Positions 20,500 through 27,790 of a DNA stretch of 64,000 nt are shown one piece after another. The translations under genes were made by a program, and so were the position numbers. The stretch's first letter is position 1, and every line of letters begins with the position of its first letter. The notes beneath the pieces were generated by a model. The model was given only the letters and a program-made list of their open reading frames with translations. It was not told where the DNA came from and ran no database searches. This DNA is from Alphaproteobacteria bacterium (GTDB taxonomy: Bacteria > Pseudomonadota > Alphaproteobacteria > Rhizobiales > Devosiaceae): NCBI GenBank assembly GCA_018818925.1, contig JAHJQZ010000041.1:27144-91143 (forward strand). The letters are read 5' to 3'.

Positions 20500-21245
20500 G
20501 ACGCGCGCTCCGCCAGCAGGGCCTTCGCCCGCAAGGCGATGACATGGTGGCCGCGATTGAGAATGGAGAAATGGTCGTATTCGGGAAAGATCGTCAGCCG
20601 CGCACCTGGGATGAGCGCGGCCATGCGCTGGCCGATCTCGACCGGGGTTTCGCCGTCCTTGGCGCCATAGAGCAGTTCGGTGCGCACGGTGATGTCGGGG
20701 AGGTCGGGGCTTTGATCCTCGGCGATGGTTGCAAGGAAAATGTCCCTGAGGCCGAGCCTCTTGCTTTCGACGTAATCCGGGCTGCCGAAACGCTTCTCGA
20801 GCGCGTCGCGCCGGGCTTCGTCGGCGCCGGCCAGCCATTTCAGCACGCGGAACTGGCGGCGGCGCAGATCGTTGCGCACCCGCTCGAAATAGACGCGCTG
20901 GCGCGGCATGCCGGCCCCCGCGACGACGATGAGGCCGCCGAGCAGGTCGGGATGGTGGCGGGCCAGCCTCAGCCCGATGCGACCACCGAAGGAATGGCCG
21001 ACCCAGATCACGCGCCCGATGCCCTGTTCGGCGAGGAAACTGGCGATGTAGTCGGCATATTGCCGTGTGTCCCAGGCCACGTCGGGGCGCGGCGTCTGGC
21101 CGAAGCCGGGCAGGTCGACGAGCATGGAACGGGCGGTGGCGCCAAGACTCTCCGCCGCCGGAATGAAATCGTGATGCGAGCGTCCCCAGCCATGCGCGAA
21201 CACGACGGATGGCCGGTCCCCCTCTCCGATCTCGATGAAATGCAT
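20496..21245 (-). CDS. Alpha/beta hydrolase
   Basis: This 249-residue soluble alpha/beta-hydrolase has an oxyanion-hole segment HGWGRSHHDF. The catalytic triad is visible as S85 (GHSFGG), D197 (YGAKDGETP) and H225 (EYDHFS). The ATG at 21245 starts the family homology; the frame stays open ten codons further up. It is translationally coupled to the MurF-like ligase (ATGA), and it is divergent from the Ddl-like gene. A hydrolytic or editing step on an ester, amide or peptide made by those ligases is possible, but the substrate is not known. Confidence 0.8.
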   Translation of the reverse strand: MHFIEIGEGDRPSVVFAHGWGRSHHDFIPAAESLGATARSMLVDLPGFGQTPRPDVAWDTRQYADYIASFLAEQGIGRVIWVGHSFGGRIGLRLARHHPDLLGGLIVVAGAGMPRQRVYFERVRNDLRRRQFRVLKWLAGADEARRDALEKRFGSPDYVESKRLGLRDIFLATIAEDQSPDLPDITVRTELLYGAKDGETPVEIGQRMAALIPGARLTIFPEYDHFSILNRGHHVIALRAKALLAERAS

Positions 21246-21446
21246 AAGGCCCTCGACTCGCTTTGCCGTCGCCACGATCCTAGCCGAAAACCCGACCGGA
21301 CAGAGGCGTCGCCGGCGACAGGCCCGACGGGTTCGTGCTATGGCGGCCCGGCCGAACCGGCTTTATCATGTGATGCCCGGTCAGGCCATATCGGTGCCAC
21401 AGGCTCGTGCCAGACCGAGGTGGCGAAAAAGGGGTTAAGTCGCGTC

Positions 21447-22592
21447 ATGCCGAGAAAAATCGCCGTCCTGTTCGGCGGCAGCTCGCCCGAGCACGATGTC
21501 AGCGTCGTCACCGCCCAGCAGGTGATGGACGCCGTCGACCCGGCCGACTACGACATCGTGCCGGTCTATGCCGATTTCGAGAACCGCTTCCTTGTCGGTC
21601 CGCGCCTGCGCGACGTCTCGACCTATCGCCCCAAGCCATCCGGCACTGCCGAGATCGGCTTCGGCTGGGGCGAGCGTGGCGCCGAGATCCGGCCGGTTTC
21701 CGGCGCGCCGATCCCGATCGATTGCGCCATGCCGGTCTTTCACGGCCTTTATGGCGAAGACGGGCGCGTACATGGGCTTCTCGAATGGCTCGGCATCCCG
21801 GTGACCGGGTTTTCGGCCACCCATTCGGCCCTGGCCATGCGCAAGGATCTGACCAAGACCATCGCCGCCGATGTCGGGGTGCCGGTCTTGCCGCACGTCA
21901 CCGCCGACCGCAACAAGTTGCGGAATGCCAAGGCCTTCGTCGCCGAGGTGCGCGAACGGAATATCGGCTTTCCCGCCATCGTCAAGCCGGTCAATCTCGG
22001 TTCGAGCATCGGCGTCGGCATCGCCCATGACGAGGACGAACTGGTCCAGCTCTGCGCCGGCGTCCTGACCAAGGACAGCCTCGTCATGGTCGAGCCGCGC
22101 GTGCCGCACCTGGTCGAGTACAATGTCGCGTTGCGGAACGACGCCGGCACCATCCGCCTCTCGGCCATCGAACGCCCCAAGCCCTCGACCGAACTCCTCG
22201 ATTTCAAGGAAAAATACCTGTCGGGTGGTGGCGGCGCCAAGGGCAGTTCGCTGCCCTCGCAGGGCATGCTGTCGCTGACCCGCGACATCAATCCCGAACT
22301 GGACGAGGCCCGCCGCGAAGCGGTCACGCGCAATGCCGTCAAGGTGTTCAGGGCCTTCGGCAGTCGCGGCGCCCCGCGTCTCGATTTCCTGTGCAACAAC
22401 GAAACCGGCGAGATCTGGTTCAACGAGATCAACCCGATTCCCGGCTCCTACGGCTATTTCCTGTGGGAGCGGGCGGAAAGGCCGCTGCTGTTTCCCGAAC
22501 TGGTCGCCCATCTCGTCGAGGAGGCCCTCGCCACGAGCCTCAAGCCGTTCGACGATCCGGTGCCCCAGGGCGCCTGGCTGCTGCCGAGATAG
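21447..22592 (+). CDS. D-alanine-D-alanine ligase-like ATP-grasp enzyme
   Basis: This 381-residue ATP-grasp ligase of the Ddl family should join two D-amino or related acids. Conserved elements are GGSSPEHDVSVVTA near the N-terminus, HGLYGEDGRVHG (99-110), the ATP lysine K180 in IVKPVNLGSSIGV, RLDF (311-314) and the Mg2+ segment NEINPIPGS (326-334). The last motif, followed by YGYFLWE, differs from the NTxPGxTS form of classical DdlA/B and is nearer to a divergent Ddl branch. The ATG at 21447 is chosen because the Ddl homology starts there. Unlike the ddl-position gene in the dcw cluster, all catalytic residues look intact, so this may be the working Ddl of the organism. Confidence 0.82.
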   Translation: MPRKIAVLFGGSSPEHDVSVVTAQQVMDAVDPADYDIVPVYADFENRFLVGPRLRDVSTYRPKPSGTAEIGFGWGERGAEIRPVSGAPIPIDCAMPVFHGLYGEDGRVHGLLEWLGIPVTGFSATHSALAMRKDLTKTIAADVGVPVLPHVTADRNKLRNAKAFVAEVRERNIGFPAIVKPVNLGSSIGVGIAHDEDELVQLCAGVLTKDSLVMVEPRVPHLVEYNVALRNDAGTIRLSAIERPKPSTELLDFKEKYLSGGGGAKGSSLPSQGMLSLTRDINPELDEARREAVTRNAVKVFRAFGSRGAPRLDFLCNNETGEIWFNEINPIPGSYGYFLWERAERPLLFPELVAHLVEEALATSLKPFDDPVPQGAWLLPR

Positions 22593-22618
22593 ACGGGCAC
22601 AAGGTGAAGCCCGGACCG

Positions 22619-23059
22619 ATGAAATCCATGTTCGCCGCCGCGCTCGCGTTCGCCGCTCTGGCCGCGCCCGGTGCCGCCGACGAGGCGGCCGAGCTCGGCG
22701 CCAAGGTGTTCAGGAAGAACTGCTTCGCCTGCCACAAGGTCGGCGAGGGCGCCAGGCACCTGGTCGGGCCGGTGCTCAATGACCTGATCGGCCGCAGCGC
22801 CGGATCGGTCGGCGATTTTGCGCGCTATTCCCGGCCGATGAAGGCGGCCGGCGAAAGCGGGCTCGTGTGGACCGAAGAGGCCCTGCGCGACTACCTGCCG
22901 GCGCCGCGCGACTATGTGACGGGTACGACCATGACCTTTGTCGGGCTGAAAAAGCCCGAGGAGATCGACGCTCTCATCGCCTATCTGAAGCAGTTCTCGC
23001 CCGATGTCGAACCGGCAGCGACACCGGAAGAACGCGGCATCGGTATCAGTACATATTAA
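22619..23059 (+). CDS. Class I cytochrome c
   Basis: This is a small soluble c-type cytochrome of 146 residues. The first 20 or so residues form a Sec signal peptide ending near APGAADEAA. A single haem site CFACHKVGEG follows, with GTTMTFVGL providing the distal methionine. Size and motifs match the cytochrome c2/c550 group that shuttles electrons in the periplasm. It begins 27 bases after the Ddl-like gene on the same strand and may be co-transcribed, but no functional link is evident. Confidence 0.9.
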   Translation: MKSMFAAALAFAALAAPGAADEAAELGAKVFRKNCFACHKVGEGARHLVGPVLNDLIGRSAGSVGDFARYSRPMKAAGESGLVWTEEALRDYLPAPRDYVTGTTMTFVGLKKPEEIDALIAYLKQFSPDVEPAATPEERGIGISTY

Positions 23060-23060
23060 T

Positions 23061-23108
23061 AGAGACAAAGGGCGGCCGAGAACCGTTCCAGTATGGTCCC
23101 GGCCGCCC
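23061..23108 (-). terminator. Possible terminator of ribN
   Basis: GGGCGGCCG (23070-23078) and CGGCCGCCC (23100-23108) are perfect 9-base arms around a 21-base loop. On the minus strand they are followed by a weak U-rich stretch. The hairpin lies between the convergent cytochrome c and ribN genes. Confidence 0.45.
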
Positions 23109-23119
23109 GGTCGGCGTCG

Positions 23120-24100
23120 TCAGCCTTCGCGGCGGGCGATATAGATCGAAGCGCCGACGATCAGCGCCGCGCCCGGCCAGAACCACAGCCCCGGCACCTG
23201 CGACAGCAGCACCCAGCCGATCAGGAGGTTGAACGGCAGTTTCAGGTCGTCGAACGGCTGCAGATAGGTGGCGTCGGCCCGCTTGTAGGCGCTCCACAAC
23301 AGATATTGGGCGCCGGCGGTCACAAGGCCGAGCGCGATGAGCCAGACGGTCGCCGGACCCATGGGGAAGCCGAAATCCCAGCCGCTCGTCAGGCTCGCCG
23401 GCAGGGTGCCGGCCGGCAGGACGACGGCCAGTCCGACCAGCGCCAGCCCGATCAGGGCATGGTTGACGCTGATCAGCAGCAAGAGATAGAGCGTCAGCGA
23501 TTCCGGCTCTTCCTCGCGCGACAGGTATTTGCCGATCACCGTCGTCGTGCTCCACAGCGCCGCCGCCAGCACCGGCAGCAGCGAAGCCAAGGAAAAGCTC
23601 TCCGCCCCGGCGCCGATGATCAGTGCGGCGCCGACAAAGGCGACGAGCGAGGCGCCGATGCGGGCTGCGGTCAGCTTCTCGCCGAGGAACAGCACCGAGC
23701 CGGCGATGACGAAGAACGGCCCGGTCATCAACAGGCCGACCATCTGCCAGACCGGAACGCCCGAGGCGAAACCGAAGGCGAAGACCTGGGCGCCGAGCGC
23801 CGAGACCAGCGCCCGCACCTCATGCAGAACCGGATGGCGGGTCCTGAGCTTGTTGAGCCCGATCCGCAAGATCAGCGGCAATGCGAAGATGGTGGCGATC
23901 AGGTATTGCCAGAAAACCGCCGAGGCCGAGGTGATATTGGCGCCGGAGAGCAGCGGGTTCCATGGATTGGTCAGCACGTCGTAAAGGAAGTTGACCAGGG
24001 CGAACACGGCCTGGGCGCCGACCATCATCAATGTTCCGGCCAGAACGATGCCGCCCGGCGTGCCGAGGGAGGGGGAGGGGGAGGAGGCAGTCTGGTTCAT
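23120..24100 (-). CDS. ribN: Riboflavin transporter RibN (EamA/DMT family)
   Basis: This is a predicted inner-membrane transporter of 326 residues with about ten hydrophobic segments arranged as two EamA repeats. The fold alone would only indicate a drug/metabolite transporter. The FMN riboswitch about 95 bases upstream on the same strand points to flavin uptake, as in the RibN family described in Rhizobium leguminosarum and other proteobacteria. High FMN would reduce its expression. Its 3' end converges with the cytochrome c gene. Confidence 0.85.
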   Translation of the reverse strand: MNQTASSPSPSLGTPGGIVLAGTLMMVGAQAVFALVNFLYDVLTNPWNPLLSGANITSASAVFWQYLIATIFALPLILRIGLNKLRTRHPVLHEVRALVSALGAQVFAFGFASGVPVWQMVGLLMTGPFFVIAGSVLFLGEKLTAARIGASLVAFVGAALIIGAGAESFSLASLLPVLAAALWSTTTVIGKYLSREEEPESLTLYLLLLISVNHALIGLALVGLAVVLPAGTLPASLTSGWDFGFPMGPATVWLIALGLVTAGAQYLLWSAYKRADATYLQPFDDLKLPFNLLIGWVLLSQVPGLWFWPGAALIVGASIYIARREG

Positions 24101-24193
24101 GATCGATCCTTTCTCAACCAGCTTGCCTCAGGGTTGAAAGGATCGCGCAATGGTGCCCGAGGCCCGATACGGGCCGGAACCTTTGTCAATCCG

Positions 24194-24347
24194 TTCTCTT
24201 TCATCCGGACTATGACCGTCGGCTTCGGACTTGGACCGAATCTGCTGACCCGCTCGGCCAATGGCGTCGCGGCGCTCGCGGGCTCGAGCGGGCCTTGCGG
24301 CCCGGCTCCTACCGCCGGTGGGGAGTTTCGCCCCGCCCTGAGAACAG
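24194..24347 (-). ncRNA. FMN riboswitch (RFN element)
   Basis: Read on the minus strand, the region contains the conserved RFN blocks in order: CAGGGCGGGGCGAAACTCCC, ACCGGCGGTAGGAGC, a variable hairpin, GCAGATTCGGTCCAAGTCCG, AGCCGACGGTCATAGTCCG and GATGAAAGAGAA. These match the FMN aptamer very closely. It lies in the leader of the RibN-type transporter gene, so FMN would control transcription termination or translation of that gene. Confidence 0.95.
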
Positions 24348-24569
24348 TGCGCTTCCGGAACCGGACCCTTGGCGGGTCGCGTCGCCGGAAAGGCGCGTTA
24401 TGTCATGTGACGGCCCGGATCGAAACCGCGCCGCCACGGGTGCCGATAGTGGAAAACGCGCGAAAAGGCAAGGTTTTCGCGGTCATGCGGTCATGCTGCG
24501 ACATTGGCACCCGCAATTGTGACAGTTTCCAAAACGCTGCGTTAACGAAATTCGATTAGCGTCACAGAA

Positions 24570-25745
24570 ATGACGACTTATGCCGGAGTGGAGTCAGTGG
24601 GTACGCCGACAACCGAGACCGTGCCGACACTCGAGGAATTGCAGGCCTGGGCGCGCGATCCGTCGCGCCGGAAATGGCGCAACCTCATCTCCGTGCTGAC
24701 CGACCTTTTCATCGAGAGCATCGAGGCCGATACGGGCGCGCATGGCGACGCCTATGCCGAAGTGATCTGTCGCATGCTCGACGATGTGGCGACCGAAGTG
24801 CGCAAGGAATTATCCGAGCGCGTGGCGCCGATGGAGCGCTTCCCCGGCCGCGTCGTGCGCCGCCTCGCCAATGACGAGGCGCCGGACGTCGCCACGCCGA
24901 TGCTGGAGCATTCGCCGGTTCTGACCGAAAGCGACCTCATCGGCGTTATCGAGATGATGTTGCCCGCCCATACGCGGGCGATTTCGCGGCGCAAGGAGCT
25001 CAACGAGAAGCTGACCGATGCCCTGATCAGGCGGGGCGACGTCGAGGCCGTGCGCACCATGACGGCCAATCCCGGCGCCAAGTTCTCGCCCAAGACCTAC
25101 CGGATCGTTGCCGAACGCGCCAAGTCAGATGTCGATTTGCAGGAATCGCTGATTTCGCGCGACGACCTCACGCATGTCATTTCGCTGCAGATCACGCCCT
25201 TTTTGTCCGAGGAACTGAAAGCGCGCCTGCGCGCCCTCGACGCGCCGCCCGAAGGCGGGAGCCTTCTCGACTCGCTGACCGAGATCGCCAGCGAGAGCGA
25301 ACGCAAGTCCAAGGCCCGTCGCGAACGCGCTGCCGTCTATTCGACCATCGAACAGGTGCTGAGCGGCGCGGCCAATGCCAGCGAGGAAACCATCAAGCTT
25401 GCCGAGATCGGCGACTTCAATACGGTCGTCCATTTCCTTGCCGGCATCGCCCAATTGCCCGACCAGACGATTTCGGCGTCGATGAACAATTCCAACGGCA
25501 CCCCGCTCGCCGTGACGCTGCGCGGGCTCGGCCTCACGAGGGAGGCTGCGGCCGCCATCGGCAAGGTCCGCCAGCATCATTTGAACCTGACTGCCCGGCA
25601 AACGGCGATCTGGCTCGAGGGCTATAACGGAATCAACGCCCGCGAAGCCGAGCGCTCGCTGGTGATGCTCAGGGCCAAGGAAGGCGAACCTACCCAGGAG
25701 CCGGCCGGCAAACCGTCGCCGGCCCGTTCGGCGCGGCGGCGCTGA
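24570..25745 (+). CDS. DUF2336 domain protein
   Basis: This 391-residue soluble protein of the DUF2336 family is found almost only in alphaproteobacteria. It is largely helical, with repeated short helix pairs. Segments such as MLEHSPVLTESDLI and LISRDDLTHVI resemble the HEAT-like repeats of the family. No signal peptide or membrane segment is present. The C-terminus is a basic tail (SPARSARRR). The function of the family is unknown. It is monocistronic and lies downstream of the riboswitch on the opposite strand. Confidence 0.8.
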   Translation: MTTYAGVESVGTPTTETVPTLEELQAWARDPSRRKWRNLISVLTDLFIESIEADTGAHGDAYAEVICRMLDDVATEVRKELSERVAPMERFPGRVVRRLANDEAPDVATPMLEHSPVLTESDLIGVIEMMLPAHTRAISRRKELNEKLTDALIRRGDVEAVRTMTANPGAKFSPKTYRIVAERAKSDVDLQESLISRDDLTHVISLQITPFLSEELKARLRALDAPPEGGSLLDSLTEIASESERKSKARRERAAVYSTIEQVLSGAANASEETIKLAEIGDFNTVVHFLAGIAQLPDQTISASMNNSNGTPLAVTLRGLGLTREAAAAIGKVRQHHLNLTARQTAIWLEGYNGINAREAERSLVMLRAKEGEPTQEPAGKPSPARSARRR

Positions 25746-26184
25746 CCACCTCTCCGATTTCAGCGATCGCACATCGCCTGCCGCCGCTCACGGCGCGCGG
25801 CAGCGCATTTTTTCGATCGAGGCATGGCAAGGCATCAGCGGCGCCGCGCCGCATTGGCGCCTGCCGGACCCCCTCGGGTCGCGGCGGGTGGCGGCCTTCC
25901 GGGAGCCTTGTCGCCGGTAACCCTTGATTTACCGAAGTTAAGACTTGGTTTCAGCGTGTGTGCTGAATTTGCAACATTCAGCAACAAGCAGGTCGGCCGA
26001 AGCCCGAATCCAGCTTCATTCGGTTGCGCGGCAATGCGCGTTGGATAGAGTGGCCTATGCGAATCCATGCATGGGATCGTTTGTCGGTCGCGGCGCGACT
26101 TTAAAGACACGACGCACAAGTGTGTTTGCGCTTCGACCAACCGCCGGTTCGCCGGCACCAAGATTGACTTTGGAGGTCAAGAAT
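25746..26184. other. Long leader of the porin gene
   Basis: This 439-base gap contains no convincing gene. The AT-richer segment at 25920-25985 is the most promoter-like part. It is followed by a long untranslated leader ending in a strong TGGAGGTC ribosome site eight bases before the porin ATG. Long leaders are common for outer-membrane protein genes and may be small-RNA targets, but no specific RNA is recognised here. Confidence 0.4.
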
Positions 26185-27573
26185 ATGAAACTGAAGAGCC
26201 TTCTTCTGGGTTCTGTGGCGGCGGTTGGTCTTTCCACCACTGCTTTCGCGGCCGACCTGTCGACCGTCGTGTCCTCGTTCGATGTCTGCGAAGACCTCGG
26301 CATTTCGGGCACCCTGCAAATTGCTTCGACCGATGACTGCCTGCAGATCTCCGGCGAAGTGAAGTACGAGTTCATTTGGGGCGACTTCGCTGGTTCGGCG
26401 AACATCACCGACCCGGTCAGCTTCAATAACGCCCGCCGCACGATCGACGACAACAACGATTCTGGTGTTGCCGCCGAGAATATGGATTGGCAGAATGATC
26501 TCGACTGGTGGCTGATGTTTGTCGGCTCCGCCTCGTCCGAGTTCGGCACCGCCAAGGCGGTGATCAAGCTCTCCGATTGGGGCGATGAGCGCGACATCGT
26601 CAACGAGCAGCCCGCTCTGGCCAAGGACGAGCTCATCAACACCGTCCAGCTCGACGAAGCCTATGTCTCCGTCGGCGACGGCACCACCCTGGTTGCCGGT
26701 AAGCGCGACACGTCCGTCCTGAAGGACGGCGACGACACGCCGTTCGGCTTCATCGGCCTGTTCAATTCCGATGCGGTTGACTCGGGCGTCGGCGTTCTCG
26801 ATGGCGTTCTCGACATCAAGACCAAGGGCCGTGTCATCCAGCTGTACCACGCTGTCGGCGATTCTGGCGTCACCCTGTCGGGCGGCCTCGAAGCTCTCGA
26901 CGACGTTACCGTGATTGCGGGCACCTATGCCGCTGCCGGTACCGCCATTGGTACCATCGCCTACGCTGCTCCGGATGGCGCGCTCAATGGCTACATGAGC
27001 TTCGCCGCCGGTGGCTTCCTTGACGGCACGATCGAAGACTGGCTGGCTCGCGGTGCGGCCACTGCCACCTTCGATAACTTCAAGGTCCGTGGCGCGTTCG
27101 CCTACGGTTCCGACGACAACGGCGCGACGACTGCCTGGAACGGCCTCGTGACGGCTGAAGGCACCTTCGACATCTTCACTCTCGCCGCCGCGGCTGAATT
27201 TGCCGATCGTAGCGACGTTGCGAATGATCCGATGTGGGGCGCCAGCCTGACCGGTTCGGCCGCTGTGACCGACCAGGTGACCATCCAGGCCGGTTTCCGT
27301 TACCTCAACCCGACCACTGCTGCCGACGACGAAACCTGGCAGGCTGCGTTGAAGTTGATCGCCAAGTTGACCGACACCCTGACGGCAACCGGCGAAGTCG
27401 GCTACTACGCTGTTGGTACCGCTATCCCGGCGACCAATGCCGACGGCACCTTCTACGGCAAGGCCGAATTGGCCTGGAAGCCCGGTGGGCAGTTCGAAAC
27501 GTCCATCGCTGGCGAGATGAACTCCCTCGGCGCCTACAAGACCACGTTCAAGGCTTCGAAGAAGTTCGATTAA
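26185..27573 (+). CDS. Outer-membrane porin (Rhizobiales type)
   Basis: This 462-residue beta-barrel porin has a signal peptide ending in TAFAADLS and a cysteine pair near C34 and C49 (FDVCEDLG, TDDCLQ). The middle consists of alternating amphipathic strands and acidic loops. It ends in an aromatic/acidic C-terminus (KKFD). The overall pattern matches the Rhizobiales porin family that includes Omp2. The ATG at 26185 is set by the TGGAGG ribosome site and the signal peptide. Codon use has many T-ending codons unlike its neighbours, consistent with very high expression. A strong terminator follows. Confidence 0.88.
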   Translation: MKLKSLLLGSVAAVGLSTTAFAADLSTVVSSFDVCEDLGISGTLQIASTDDCLQISGEVKYEFIWGDFAGSANITDPVSFNNARRTIDDNNDSGVAAENMDWQNDLDWWLMFVGSASSEFGTAKAVIKLSDWGDERDIVNEQPALAKDELINTVQLDEAYVSVGDGTTLVAGKRDTSVLKDGDDTPFGFIGLFNSDAVDSGVGVLDGVLDIKTKGRVIQLYHAVGDSGVTLSGGLEALDDVTVIAGTYAAAGTAIGTIAYAAPDGALNGYMSFAAGGFLDGTIEDWLARGAATATFDNFKVRGAFAYGSDDNGATTAWNGLVTAEGTFDIFTLAAAAEFADRSDVANDPMWGASLTGSAAVTDQVTIQAGFRYLNPTTAADDETWQAALKLIAKLTDTLTATGEVGYYAVGTAIPATNADGTFYGKAELAWKPGGQFETSIAGEMNSLGAYKTTFKASKKFD

Positions 27574-27599
27574 TCCTCTCGGATTACTCAAGCTCAGGG

Positions 27600-27630
27600 A
27601 AAGGCCCGGCTCAGCCGGGCCTTTCTTTTT
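27600..27630 (+). terminator. Rho-independent terminator of the porin gene
   Basis: An AAAGGCCCGGC/GCCGGGCCTTT stem with a 3-base loop is followed by CTTTTT. It lies 26 bases after the porin stop codon. Confidence 0.92.
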
Positions 27631-27790
27631 GCGCCGCTGTCCGAAGCGCGTGAACAAACGCGCGAGGCATCTGGGAATCGGCGGGGCAATGGGCAAAACT
27701 GATCTATCGATCCGCCGCATGCGGCACCGGCCTGACGCCGGCAACCGGCGCGGCGCGGCGGCAGGCAATGCGGAATTCGAGAGGCTGTTC

